From NCBI GenBank assembly GCA_964447205.1, contig CAYUSB010000015.1:110725-174724 (forward strand): a DNA stretch of 64,000 nucleotides. Reading direction: 5' to 3'. Positions 9,279 to 20,082 of this stretch are shown here, one piece after another (positions within the stretch are counted from its first letter, which is position 1; each line of letters starts with the position of its first letter). Source of the DNA: JAEUKH01 sp964447205. GTDB lineage: Bacteria > Myxococcota_A > Polyangia > Polyangiales > Ga0077539. A model generated the notes under the pieces. It was not told the origin of the DNA, did no database searches, and saw only the letters and a list, made by a program, of their open reading frames with translations. Both the position numbers and the translations under genes were made by a program.

Positions 9279-9315
9279 GGGCTGCGTGCGGCCCCCCGAG
9301 ATCCGCACGCAGCCC
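9279..9315. terminator. Bidirectional hairpin between DUF1993 gene and tuf
   Basis: A perfect 13-bp inverted repeat (GGGCTGCGTGCGG at 9279-9291 and its complement at 9303-9315) with an 11-nt loop, lying between two convergent stop codons. There is no clear T-tract on either side, so it may act as a weak or factor-assisted terminator for both genes. Confidence 0.6.
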
Positions 9316-9321
9316 ACTTGC

Positions 9322-10491
9322 CTACCGCACCGAGAGCACGACGCCGGCCCCGACCGTTCGACGCCCCTCGCGCAGGGCGAAGCGCATCCCGGGCTCGAGC
9401 CCGACGGGGTGCCGCAGGGCAAACCGAACCCGCGTCCGGGCCCCCGGAACGACCGGGCCGTCGTCGACCTCCAGGACCCCGGTCACGTCCGTGGTTCCGA
9501 AGAAGAACTGGGGGGTGTACCCGCTGCCGAAGGGCGTATGGCGCCCGCCCTCCTTCTCGCTGAGCACGTACAGCTCGGCCTCGCCTGCGGCGTGGGCCAC
9601 GATGGCCCCGGGGATCGACACGAGCTGACCGCGGGCCACCTCGTCGCGCCTCACGCCGCGCAGGAGGAGGCCCACGTTCTCGCCCGCCCGGGCCTCGGGG
9701 CGGTCCTTGTGAAACGACTGGATGGCAGTCACCACGATGGTCCGCCCGTCGCCCTCGGAGAGCCCGACGATCTCGACCCGGGCCCCCACCGGGAGCACCC
9801 CCCGGTCGACCCGACCCGTGACCACGGTGCCCCGACCCTCGATCGTAAACACGTCCTCCACGGGCATCAGGAAGGGCCCCGCGAGGTCGCGCACGGGATC
9901 GGGGAAGTGGGCATCCATGGCCTGCACCAGGGCCCGGATGGGCTCGGTGCGCGCGTCGTCGAGGGTGCCCGCGTCCACGGCCCGGATGGCCTGAAGGGCC
10001 GAGCCGCACACCACGGGCGAACCCCCGTACCCGTGACCCTCCAGGATCTCCTGGGTCTCGAGGATCACCAGCTCCAGCAGCTCGGGGTCGGCCAGGTCGG
10101 TCTTGTTGACGAAGACCACCACGCGCCCGACCCCCACCTGCCGCGCCAGCAGAACGTGCTCGCGGGTCTGCTCCTGGGGGCCCTGCGATCCGTCCACGAG
10201 CACGATGGCCCCGTCCATCTGGGAGGCCCCGGTGATCATGTTCTTCACGTAGTCGGCGTGCCCGGGGCAGTCGATGTGGGCGTAGTGACGCCGGGCGGAG
10301 CTGTACTCCACGTGGGCGAGGTTGATCGTGATCCCGCGCATCCGCTCCTCGGGGGCGCTGTCGATCTGGTCGAGGGAGCGCGCCCGTCCGCCGTACGCCG
10401 CGGCCATCACCTTCGTGATCGCGCTCGTGAGGGTGGTCTTTCCATGGTCCACATGACCGATGGTCCCGACGTTGAGATGAACCTGGCCCAT
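9322..10491 (-). CDS. tuf: Divergent stand-alone elongation factor Tu
   Basis: 389 residues with all EF-Tu GTPase signatures: G1 GHVDHGKT (12-19), switch I RGITIN, G3 DCPGH (74-78), G4 NKTD (129-132) and GSAL. Domains 2 and 3 follow, ending RTVGAGVVLSVR. EF-Tu carries aminoacyl-tRNA to the ribosome as a GTP complex. Odd points: the usual N-terminal extension before HxNVGTIGH is missing (protein begins MGQVHLNVG), NKCD is NKTD, and the domain 3 segment normally QFYFRTTD reads QFFFGTTD. The gene is not beside fusA, rps genes, secE or nusG. It could be a specialised second EF-Tu or the organism's divergent main copy. ATG 10491 is the only start giving the conserved N-terminus; the upstream frame is non-coding leader. 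Confidence 0.93.
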   Translation of the reverse strand: MGQVHLNVGTIGHVDHGKTTLTSAITKVMAAAYGGRARSLDQIDSAPEERMRGITINLAHVEYSSARRHYAHIDCPGHADYVKNMITGASQMDGAIVLVDGSQGPQEQTREHVLLARQVGVGRVVVFVNKTDLADPELLELVILETQEILEGHGYGGSPVVCGSALQAIRAVDAGTLDDARTEPIRALVQAMDAHFPDPVRDLAGPFLMPVEDVFTIEGRGTVVTGRVDRGVLPVGARVEIVGLSEGDGRTIVVTAIQSFHKDRPEARAGENVGLLLRGVRRDEVARGQLVSIPGAIVAHAAGEAELYVLSEKEGGRHTPFGSGYTPQFFFGTTDVTGVLEVDDGPVVPGARTRVRFALRHPVGLEPGMRFALREGRRTVGAGVVLSVR

Positions 10492-10573
10492 GATCGTTCT
10501 CCGTGTGCTCCGTGTGGGACCGGTCCCCCTGCGTGGAGCGGCGCGGGACCGGTCGTCGTGACCCCTGAAATGC

Positions 10574-10610
10574 AAAAACCCCCTCCAGCGCGTGTGCGGC
10601 CGGAGAGGGT
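10574..10610 (-). terminator. Intrinsic terminator-like hairpin in the tuf leader (possible attenuator)
   Basis: On the minus strand ACCCTCTCC pairs with GGAGGGGGT (9 bp, one G-T wobble) around a 15-nt loop and is followed at once by TTTTT. It lies about 85 nt upstream of the tuf start and no minus-strand gene ends immediately before it. It may therefore attenuate tuf transcription or terminate an unseen upstream transcript. Confidence 0.6.
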
Positions 10611-10692
10611 CTTCGTCAGGGCGTCGGGGTGGTTGTCTTCTATCCCCGTGTCGCCGCAGTGCGTGAGCCTCCTCGGGCGCAGCCGTCCGCGC

Positions 10693-10710
10693 GTGACTCC
10701 CGTGAGTCAC
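10693..10710. promoter_or_regulatory. Palindromic operator-like sequence upstream of tuf
   Basis: GTGACTC, CCGT, GAGTCAC: perfect 7-bp arms with a 4-nt spacer, about 200 bp upstream of the tuf start codon. Symmetry and position suggest a protein-binding site; no regulator can be assigned. Confidence 0.3.
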
Positions 10711-10813
10711 TGGCGAGACGGGATGCGGCGAGGACGAGCGTGCGCATGGCGGCCGCCCGGTTGTCCCACACGGCGGGCCGATGTCAAGCGGGCGGACAAA
10801 ACCACCCGGTCGG

Positions 10814-10990
10814 TCACCGCCCGACCCGGCCGTACCCGCGCAGGTCGGTGAAGGCCCAGGTGAACCGTTCGAGGTCGAGGTAGGCTCGGGCCCCGCCCCA
10901 GGTGGAGGTGTCGCAGAGCCGGTCGTTGAGGACGATCACACGCCGCGGCCCGTCGCCGACCACGTCGCACCCCAGTCGATTCGCCGTCAT
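10814..10990 (-). pseudogene. Truncated alpha/beta hydrolase N-terminal remnant
   Basis: A 58-residue frame starting at ATG 10990. Residues 17-55 (VIVLNDRLCDTSTW then FTWAFTDLRGYGR) look like the N-terminal strands of an alpha/beta-hydrolase-fold enzyme, including the oxyanion-region DLRGYG segment. A stop follows immediately, and no nucleophile elbow, acid or His is found in any frame downstream. A complete enzyme of this family is about 250-300 residues, so this is a decayed or truncated copy. It is unlikely to be functional. Confidence 0.55.
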
Positions 10991-11324
10991 GGGACCGAAG
11001 GTAGCAGCGCGCGCGGTGGGAGCGCGAGCATCGCGGCCGACGACGGGGCAAAAGCCCTTCATCTGAGAGCTATTCTGCCGCGTGAGGGGACGGACGCGCG
11101 GGGTCTTCGGGCGCTTGACGGGCGCATTTGTTGGGGTTCCTATCGCCCCACCAAACTCCATGCCTATCCGTATGACTCGGGCTCCGGCCGTCCTCGTTTG
11201 CCTTGCCGTCGTTGTTACCTCGGGTGCATGCAGCAGCCGCAGCGGCGGCGGTGGCCCCGGCGGGACCGACTCCGGGGCGATCGAAGACGTAGCGACGGAC
11301 GTCCCCCCCGCAACGGACGCCCCC

Positions 11325-11378
11325 GACGCGGGATCCAGCCCTGACGCGGGATCCAACCCCGACGCGGGATCCGGCCCT
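11325..11378 (+). repeat. 18-bp tandem repeat, three copies
   Basis: Three 18-bp units of the form GACGCGGGATCCRRCCCY, encoding DAGSSP, DAGSNP and DAGSGP in the linker after the lipoprotein signal. Units differ at a few third-position or neighbouring bases. Confidence 0.85.
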
Positions 11379-12491
11379 GACGCCGCCGACGGGTGCGTCC
11401 CGTCCGGCGACCCCGACGACCCCGACGTGCCCGGAGACTCCGACTGCGACGGGTTCGAGGGGGTCCTGGCGTCTGGGGTGTTCGTCGCGCCGTCCGGGGC
11501 CGACACCAACGACGGCTCGCAGGCGCGCCCCTTCCTCACGATCGGGGCGGCCCTGCGGCACGCCCGCACGGCGGGTCGCTCGGCGGTCTACGTCTCGGCC
11601 GGAACCTTCGGCGAGACCGTCACCCTCGCCTCGGGGGTGTCGTTGTACGGCGGCTACGACCCGAAGAGTTGGGGGCGCACGTTCGCGGCGGAGTCTGTGA
11701 TCCAGCAGTCGCTGGCGTCGGAGGGGACCGTGACGGCGTTTGTCGCGCGCGACATCGCGACGCGGACGGTCGTCAGCCGCTTTACGATGCGCGCGCTCGG
11801 GGCTTCGGCGCCCGGGATCAGCACCGTCGCCGCCCTGGTCGTGAGCGGGGGGCTCTGGTGCTCCGCGGCAACACCCTGGTCGCAGAGAACGGCAGCCCGG
11901 GCGCAAACGGCATGGCGGGCACCCCCGGGGCGGCGGGGTTGGGCGGTTCGAGCGGGTCGTCGGGCTGGTGCGACGCCTCGACGAACGCATCGGGCGGCAC
12001 TGGGGGAGCGAGCTCCTGCGGCGCACGCGGCGGCGACGGCGGCTTTGGGGGCTACGCGTCGAGCGGGGCCTCGGGGTCGAGCGGAACGGGCGGAGCGTCC
12101 GGCGGCAGTGGGGGCTCGGCGGGCAGCACGGGGCGCTCGGGGAGCCGCGGGGACAACGGGGCGAGCCGGGCGGCCGGGACGGACGGTGCGGGCGGCGACG
12201 ACGGCGGTGCGTTTGTGGGCGAGGTCTGGGTCGGTGCGATGGCCGCCTCGGGCATGGCTGGGATGCACGGCGGCGGCGGAGGCGGGGGAGGCGGGGGCGG
12301 CGGGCAGAGCTGCGTCCTGTGCGTCAACGGACGCGGCAACGGCGGCGGCGGAGGCGGCGGAGGCGGGTGCGGCGGGACGGGCGGCGGCGCGGGGGGCGCG
12401 GGCGGCGGATCGTTCGGCATCGTGCTCGTCACGTCTACGGGGGTGACCCTCGACGCCAACAGGATCACCTCGGGGAACGGCGGCGAAGGCG

Positions 12492-12545
12492 GAGCGGGCG
12501 GAGCGGGCGGAGCGGGCGGAGCGGGCGGAGCGGGCGGAGCGGGCG
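12492..12545 (+). repeat. 9-bp perfect tandem repeat, six copies
   Basis: GAGCGGGCG repeated six times without a mismatch, encoding repeated Gly-Ala-Gly in the C-terminal half of the frameshifted lipoprotein. The unit length is a multiple of three, so copy-number changes keep the frame. Confidence 0.95.
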
Positions 12546-12775
12546 CGAGCGCGTGCACTTCGGAGGTCGGCGCGGGCGGGATGGGCGGGAGCGGCGGGAT
12601 GGGCGGACGCGGCGGAATGGGCGGAGGCGGGGCGGGGGGCCCGTCGTTCGCGATCTACCGGGTGGCTACGACCGTCGACCCCGTGGGCAACACGCTCGCG
12701 CACGGGACCGGGGGCGCGGGCGGAGCCGCGAGCCGCGCAGGGTCGGCAGGCGCGAGCGGGATGACGCACTGAGGC

Positions 12776-12819
12776 CCTCGGCCGTGGGCAATCCGTGGCC
12801 AGTCAGATTGCCCCCGAGG
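12776..12819. terminator. Hairpin between the lipoprotein gene and tRNA-Arg
   Basis: An inner perfect 8-bp stem (GGGCAATC 12786-12793 with GATTGCCC 12806-12813) is extended by an outer 6-bp stem (CCTCGG 12776-12781 with CCGAGG 12814-12819) across a 4-nt bulge. It begins 3 bp after the lipoprotein stop and separates it from the convergent tRNA. No strong T-tract is present. Confidence 0.55.
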
Positions 12820-12849
12820 CACCCGATCACAAAACCCCTTGTTTTCAGG

Positions 12850-12922
12850 CACCCCCGGCGCGAGTCGAACGCGCGACCAACGGCTTAGGAAGCCGCTGCT
12901 CTATCCACTGAGCTACGGAGGC
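12850..12922 (-). tRNA. tRNA-Arg(CCT)
   Basis: A 73-nt minus-strand cloverleaf. The acceptor GCCTCCG pairs with CGGGGGT (two G-U pairs), the D arm is GCTC/GAGC, the anticodon stem GCGGC/GCCGT carries loop TTCCTAA with anticodon CCT, and the T arm GCGCG/CGCGC has TTCGACT. The discriminator is G. The 3' CCA is not encoded (genomic CCT). It reads the AGG arginine codon, rare in such GC-rich genomes. Confidence 0.95.
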
Positions 12923-12961
12923 AGCAGAGCCGCGGGGTAATGCCCCACGACCCGTCCCCTG

Positions 12962-13423
12962 TCAACCCGTCCGCAGGGCCGCGAGCACCGCGTCGACGTG
13001 ACCCGCCACCTTCACCCGCGGCCACGCGTGGGTCACCCGCCCGTCGGCTCCGATCACGAAGGTGCTGCGGATCGTGCCCTCCATCTTCTTGCCGTACATC
13101 ACCTTCTCGCCGAAGGCCCCGAAGGCCTTCTGCATCGCCAGGGACGCGTCGGACAAGAGGGTCACCCCGAGCCCGTACTTGTCGCGAAACTTGCAGTGAC
13201 TCGCCACCGTGTCCTTCGACACCCCGTACACGCGCACGCCCAGGGCGTCGAAATCAGCCTTCTTTGCCGTAAAATCCTTCGCCTCCGTCGTGCAGCCCGG
13301 GGTGTCGTCCTTGGGGTAGAAATACACCACCGACCGCTTCCCCAGCAGGTCAGCCCGGGTCACCCGCTGCCCCCCATCCCCCTCCGCCGCAAACTCCGGA
13401 ACCGCATCGCCCACGTTCAGCAT
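12962..13423 (-). CDS. bcp: Thioredoxin-dependent peroxiredoxin, Bcp/PrxQ family
   Basis: 153 residues starting at ATG 13423. It contains the peroxiredoxin active site DDTPGCTTEAKDF with peroxidatic Cys44, plus the family signatures VVYFYPKDD, GVSKDT, LLSD and IRSTFVIG. It reduces hydrogen and organic peroxides in the cytoplasm using thioredoxin. The resolving Cys that typical Bcp proteins carry five residues after the peroxidatic Cys is replaced by Lys49, so this is a 1-Cys-type PrxQ; another Cys at about 77 (SHCKFRDKYGL) might substitute. The upstream extension to 13468 is low complexity and was not used. It lies 39 bp from the tRNA and 48 bp from the next minus-strand gene. Confidence 0.92.
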   Translation of the reverse strand: MLNVGDAVPEFAAEGDGGQRVTRADLLGKRSVVYFYPKDDTPGCTTEAKDFTAKKADFDALGVRVYGVSKDTVASHCKFRDKYGLGVTLLSDASLAMQKAFGAFGEKVMYGKKMEGTIRSTFVIGADGRVTHAWPRVKVAGHVDAVLAALRTG

Positions 13424-13471
13424 GGGCCCATGCCTCGCACCGCTGCCGCCCGATGCGCAAGCCCCCAACCG

Positions 13472-14851
13472 TCAGTCGGTCTCGATCAGGACGTCGCGGA
13501 GGTTCTGCGGGTCGACCCGCACAGGCACCGAGGCCCCGACCCCCAACTGCGCCGCCACGTGGCCGTGCATCAACATCTTCGCGCTCGACGCGTAGGGCGG
13601 ATGCCCCGGGACCGCCACCTCCAGCATCACCTCCATCTGCGGCACGTCGTTGATCTCCACCCCCGTGGTCCGCACCTCTCGCACCCGCCCGGTGCCCTGG
13701 ATCCCGTGCGTCCGGAGGTACTGGGCCCGCTTCGCCGCCTTCGCCATCCCCAGCCCGATGCCCAGCAAGACTCCGCCCCCGATCCCCAGCCCGAGGGCCC
13801 ACAGCACGTTCGTCGGGTCGAAATCCACCAGGCCGAAAAAACCCAGCCCCGCCGCCATCACGACCACCCCCGCCCCCACCGTCAGCACCGCCCCGAGCGG
13901 AACAAACACCCGATGGATGCCCCCCGTGGCCCGCTGGGCGGCCTGCGACGCCGCCTGGGCTCCGTAGGTCCGCTCCGCCCGTCCGAGGCTCTGAGGGCAC
14001 AACCCCAATCCCCCGAAGGTCTCCACCACCTTGCGCACCGACGTCCGCCCCGAGGGCCCACCCTGGCCGAAATACTCCAGCAAAGCCGCCACGGCCGCGT
14101 CGCCCTGGCCCAGGCGTTCCCACGCGTTGGCCCGAAGGACCACCGACAACCCGTCCATTGCGTCGAACACCGGAACCTCCGCGAACTCCAGCCCAAGCAC
14201 CCCGAGGACCGCCCGGAAGTCTCCCCGGGCGGTGTCCACCATCGCCCGCGACACACGCCACGCCGAGTCGGTCTGCAGGTCGTCGCTGCGAGGGTCGCAG
14301 GGGGCGAGCCAACGTTCGGCCTCGGCGAGGTCGCCCTGACGGACCGCCAGTCGCGCGAGGGCCCCGCGCATCATCTGCTTGTGCCGGGCCAAAGACAGGA
14401 CGTCGAGGGCGCTCTCGTACAGCCCCCGCTGCCGCACGAGATCGCCCTGCTCGGAGAGCACGTTGGCCAACACGAGGGTCAGGAAGAACACCCGCTCGGC
14501 CGCCTCGTGGCCCTGGGTGGCCATGACCTCGCGGCGGGAGTTCTGCCACACCGTCACCGCCTCCTGAACCTTCCACGCGGGAATCCCGCCGCCCTCGAGG
14601 AGGCTCTCCAGGCTCGTCGGGGGCAGCATCGGTCGGCCGTCCTGCTGCCGCAGCCGCTCCATCCGCGTGGCCTCCGGAACCACGAACCCCTGCCCCCCCG
14701 CCCCAAGCGGTCGGTCGTCCCGGGCAGGCACCGTATTGGGGCAGCCGCACCCCGGGCACTGCACCGTCCCGCCAAAGACCGGGGCCTCCACGGTGCCTGC
14801 ACAGTGCGTGCAGAGCACGACACGAAAAGAAGGGTCGGCGCGTCGGTCCAT
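13472..14851 (-). CDS. Zinc-ribbon membrane protein of unknown function
   Basis: 459 residues, not recognised as a named family. Visible parts: an N-terminal zinc ribbon (CTHC at 14-17 and CPGC near 32-35), a linker, about 200 residues of helix-rich Ala/Leu/Arg sequence resembling tetratricopeptide units (residues 90-290), two hydrophobic segments near residues 310-375 (VFVPLGAVLTVGAGVVVMAA, then NVLWALGLGIGGGVLLGIGL), and a C-terminal beta-rich domain (GTGRVREVRTTGVEIND to the end) resembling DUF3592-like OB folds. It is probably an inner-membrane protein with both soluble parts on the same side. It starts divergent from the glutamate dehydrogenase with 71 bp between. Confidence 0.65.
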   Translation of the reverse strand: MDRRADPSFRVVLCTHCAGTVEAPVFGGTVQCPGCGCPNTVPARDDRPLGAGGQGFVVPEATRMERLRQQDGRPMLPPTSLESLLEGGGIPAWKVQEAVTVWQNSRREVMATQGHEAAERVFFLTLVLANVLSEQGDLVRQRGLYESALDVLSLARHKQMMRGALARLAVRQGDLAEAERWLAPCDPRSDDLQTDSAWRVSRAMVDTARGDFRAVLGVLGLEFAEVPVFDAMDGLSVVLRANAWERLGQGDAAVAALLEYFGQGGPSGRTSVRKVVETFGGLGLCPQSLGRAERTYGAQAASQAAQRATGGIHRVFVPLGAVLTVGAGVVVMAAGLGFFGLVDFDPTNVLWALGLGIGGGVLLGIGLGMAKAAKRAQYLRTHGIQGTGRVREVRTTGVEINDVPQMEVMLEVAVPGHPPYASSAKMLMHGHVAAQLGVGASVPVRVDPQNLRDVLIETD

Positions 14852-14922
14852 CGAGCATTGATCTCATCACGAATTGACCCCACAGCCCAGCCTCCGTGAT
14901 AGCTCTCTCCACGCCGCACCCT

Positions 14923-17826
<2,904 letters not shown>

Positions 17827-17829
17827 GAT

Positions 17830-19206
17830 TCAAGGCTGAAGGAAGGGGGCCGCCGCGGTGATGACGTCGGCGGTCCCCTCGCAGCGCACCCGCAGGCGCA
17901 CCGCCCCCCCGGGCAGGGTCTGGCCCCGGGGCACGGTGACAAACACCGGGAGGTGGGCCCCCTCGAAGGGAGCGAGGCGCACCCGGGTCATGGGGATGAG
18001 GTAGGTCACCCCCGCGGGGGGCGCGAGGGGCTCGGCCACGAAGGTGTGGGTCTCCCCGAGCTTGTTGACCAGGTGGATGTTGAAGGCGTTGCGTACGGTG
18101 GTCCCCTCCAGGCTGTACGGGGCACCCTGGAGGCGCAGGAGGTTGGCCTCGAAGCTCGTGCGGGTGCGGGTGGCGAAGAACACCCCGAAGGCCCACAGGA
18201 CCGCGATGCCCAGGTAGAAGAAGAGCCGCGGGCGCATCCAGCGCCGAGCGTTTCCGACCAGGCCGTTGAGGGAGTCGTACCGCACGAGGCCGCGGGGGCG
18301 GTGGAGCCTGTCCATCACCTCGTCGCAGGCGTCGATGCAGGCCGTACACCCGATGCAGTCGAGCTGGAGGCCGTTGCGGATGTCGATCCCCGTGGGGCAC
18401 ACCACCACGCACCGACCGCAGTCGACGCAGTCGCCGGCCCCTTCGCTGCCGACCTTGCCGCGGGGCTCGCCGCGGGCCTTGTCGTAGCCCACCACGAGGG
18501 AGTCGTCGTCGGTCATCACCGACTGGAGTCGGCCGTAGGGGCAGATGGCCAGGCAGGTCTGCTCACGGAACCACGCGAAGTCGAAGAACCACACCCCGGT
18601 AAAGAAGGTCACCCAGAAGAAGGCCTGGGGGTGGGTCACGGGCCCCTCGGAGATCATGGTCAGAAACGACCGGATCGGCACGAAGTACCCCAGGAACACA
18701 TGGGCGATGGCCGAGGCCAGGAGCAGGTAGATCGACCACAGGACCGTCCGGCGCCAGACGCGGTCGAGGGTCCAGCCCTTGCGCTCGCGTTGGAGGCGCT
18801 CGTTGCGGGAGCCCTCCAGGAGGCGCTGGAGGGGGCGAAAGACGCCCTCCAGGAAGACCGTCTGAGGGCAGGCCCAGCCGCACCAGACGCGACCGAGCAC
18901 GGTGGTCACGGCGATCAGGGTGAGCCCCACCCCGAAGAGCACGAAGAACAGGAGCCAGGCGTCCTGAGCGTTGAGCACGGCCCCGAACAAGAGGAAACGC
19001 CGTTGGGCGATGTCGAGGAGCACCGCGGGGCGCCCCCCGACGGAGAGCCACGGGACCGCGAGGTAGACCACTACGAGCAGGCCGTAGACCACCCGCCGGG
19101 CCGTGAGGAACCGCCCCCGCACGTCGGCCGGGTGCACGGTCTCCCGCGTCCCGTCGCCGTGCACCGAGGTGCGCATCCCCCCCACCACCGGCAGGTGCCT
19201 CGACAT
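17830..19206 (-). CDS. ccoG: Cytochrome c oxidase accessory protein CcoG (FixG/RdxA)
   Basis: 458 residues. Several TM helices surround a bacterial ferredoxin-type pair of [4Fe-4S] motifs: CVDCGRCVVVCPTGIDI and CIGCTACIDACDEVMD. Upstream motifs include WCGWACPQTVFLEGVFRP and TCLAICPYGRLQSVMTDDDS, and the C-terminal immunoglobulin-like domain (about residues 350-458) is typical of FixG. CcoG acts in copper reduction and assembly of cbb3 oxidase in the inner membrane. ATG 19206 gives MSRHLPVVGGMRTS and follows the ccoP stop by 5 bp, so it is the last gene of the ccoI-S-NO-Q-P-G operon. Nothing is missing compared with the family. Confidence 0.95.
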   Translation of the reverse strand: MSRHLPVVGGMRTSVHGDGTRETVHPADVRGRFLTARRVVYGLLVVVYLAVPWLSVGGRPAVLLDIAQRRFLLFGAVLNAQDAWLLFFVLFGVGLTLIAVTTVLGRVWCGWACPQTVFLEGVFRPLQRLLEGSRNERLQRERKGWTLDRVWRRTVLWSIYLLLASAIAHVFLGYFVPIRSFLTMISEGPVTHPQAFFWVTFFTGVWFFDFAWFREQTCLAICPYGRLQSVMTDDDSLVVGYDKARGEPRGKVGSEGAGDCVDCGRCVVVCPTGIDIRNGLQLDCIGCTACIDACDEVMDRLHRPRGLVRYDSLNGLVGNARRWMRPRLFFYLGIAVLWAFGVFFATRTRTSFEANLLRLQGAPYSLEGTTVRNAFNIHLVNKLGETHTFVAEPLAPPAGVTYLIPMTRVRLAPFEGAHLPVFVTVPRGQTLPGGAVRLRVRCEGTADVITAAAPFLQP

Positions 19207-19211
19207 GCGGG

Positions 19212-19898
19212 CTACTCCGCCGCCACGTCGCCCTGGGGGGCCTTGCCGCCAGCGACGTTGGTGTTGCGCAGGGTGAGGAGGTAGGCCGTCACGGCCTGGC
19301 TGCGCTCCTCGCCGAGCTGCGGGCCCCAGGCGGGCATCCCCCGGGCGGCGACCCCCTCGGAGATGATGCGGTAGATCTGGGTGGCCCGAGGGCCATGGAT
19401 CCAGGCGTTGTCGGTGAGGTTGGGGCCGATCGTGCCGCCCCCGTTGGGGCCGTGGCAGGCCACGCACTGGGACGTGAAGACCCCTGCCCCCGTCCGCACG
19501 ATGGCCGGGTCGCGGGCGAGGGTGGCGAAGGTCTCGTCGGTGAGGGCCCCGGCCCGACGGGCCCGGGCTGCGGCGGCCGCGCGGTCGACGGCCACGCTCT
19601 GCTCGTAGGCCTCGAGCTGCGACGGCCCCGACTTCAGGACCTCGTAGTGGAAGTAGTACCCGATCCCGAACACGATGGTCGCGAAGAGGGTGACCAGCCA
19701 CCAGTTGGGCAGGTGGTTGTCGTACTCCTCGATCCCGTCGTAGCTGTGGACCACCGTGTCCTGGGGCTCGGCGGCGGCGCCATGGAGGCGCTTGCCGGCG
19801 CGGGTCACGGGGGCCGTGTCGTGGGTCGCGTCGGGGCCCAAGGCCGGGGTGACGGACTTGGAGGCCTCGGGGGTCTGGGACTCAATCAGCGCGGGCAT
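19212..19898 (-). CDS. ccoP: cbb3-type cytochrome c oxidase subunit III (CcoP), single haem
   Basis: 228 residues. There is a cytoplasmic N-terminus, a FixP N-terminal segment with one TM helix (NHLPNWWLVTLFATIVFGI), a helical linker (residues 95-125), then a cytochrome c domain with CVACH, GPNLTDNAWIHG and the axial-Met region RGMPAWGPQL. CcoP passes electrons to CcoO and CcoN. Most CcoP proteins carry two haem c domains; this one has only one CxxCH and is correspondingly short. The start overlaps the end of ccoQ by 17 nt, implying translational coupling. Confidence 0.93.
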   Translation of the reverse strand: MPALIESQTPEASKSVTPALGPDATHDTAPVTRAGKRLHGAAAEPQDTVVHSYDGIEEYDNHLPNWWLVTLFATIVFGIGYYFHYEVLKSGPSQLEAYEQSVAVDRAAAAARARRAGALTDETFATLARDPAIVRTGAGVFTSQCVACHGPNGGGTIGPNLTDNAWIHGPRATQIYRIISEGVAARGMPAWGPQLGEERSQAVTAYLLTLRNTNVAGGKAPQGDVAAE

Positions 19899-20061
19899 GG
19901 GTCGTGTCCTCGTCGAGGGGCAGTGCCGCCAGGGGGTCGTATCCGTGGGCCTTCTTGCGGAAGGTGGCGAACACCACCGCCGCGAAGGTCAGCATGAAGA
20001 TGGCCATGGAGAGCACGGGCAACGCGAGGACCGGGCTCTGGGTAAAAAACTGTCGCCACAT
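19882..20061 (-). CDS. ccoQ: cbb3-type oxidase small subunit CcoQ
   Basis: 59 residues (MWRQFFTQSPVLALPVLSMA then one TM helix IFMLTFAAVVFATF and a short basic/acidic tail KKAHGYDPLAALPL). Length, single helix and the tail after the helix match CcoQ/FixQ, which stabilises the cbb3 complex. It starts 21 nt after the ccoNO stop and overlaps ccoP. Confidence 0.85.
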   Translation of the reverse strand: MWRQFFTQSPVLALPVLSMAIFMLTFAAVVFATFRKKAHGYDPLAALPLDEDTTHARAD

Positions 20062-20082
20062 GGTCGTGTGAGCTCCGGGTGA

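Larger units (their letters stand above)
10492..10813 (-). promoter_or_regulatory. tuf leader and upstream region
   Basis: About 320 bp upstream of tuf with no gene. On the minus strand it contains a terminator-like hairpin at 10574-10610 (listed separately) and, farther out, a perfect 7-bp inverted repeat at 10693-10710 (GTGACTC/GAGTCAC, 4-nt spacer) that could be an operator. No tRNA could be folded here. An alpha/beta hydrolase remnant lies beyond. Confidence 0.4.
11160..12772 (+). pseudogene. Gly-rich DUF1565-type lipoprotein, interrupted by a frameshift at a G6 run
   Basis: The first frame starts at ATG 11160 with a signal peptide and lipobox ending SGAC, then an Asp/Pro/Gly linker with three DAGSxP repeats, then a DUF1565-like parallel-beta region (VFVAPSGADTNDGSQ, FLTIGAALRHA, VSLYGGYDP). 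Near 11845-11850 (agc followed by six G) the coding sense passes to the next frame (ALVLRGNTLVAENGS), which runs to TGA 12772 as a long Gly/Ala/Ser-rich repeat domain with several Cys. One extra G would join the two halves, giving about 537 residues. Similar lipoproteins in Myxococcota are outer-surface proteins of unknown role. The break may be a real mutation, a phase-variable slip or a base-call error in the homopolymer. Confidence 0.7.

Noticed and set aside
10611..10760. A possible tRNA or small RNA upstream of tuf
   Set aside because: No cloverleaf with a proper acceptor, T loop and anticodon arm could be formed on either strand.
12492..12545. A CRISPR-like array
   Set aside because: The 9-bp units are directly adjacent with no spacers and encode Gly-Ala repeats; no CRISPR array or cas gene was seen anywhere in the window.
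12052..12558. A Pro-rich minus-strand open frame
   Set aside because: It is the complement of the Gly-rich repeat of the lipoprotein gene and has no independent support.
19212..19898. CcoP as a frameshift-truncated gene
   Set aside because: The reading frame is intact from start to stop with a complete single haem domain and linker, so the one-haem form appears genuine.
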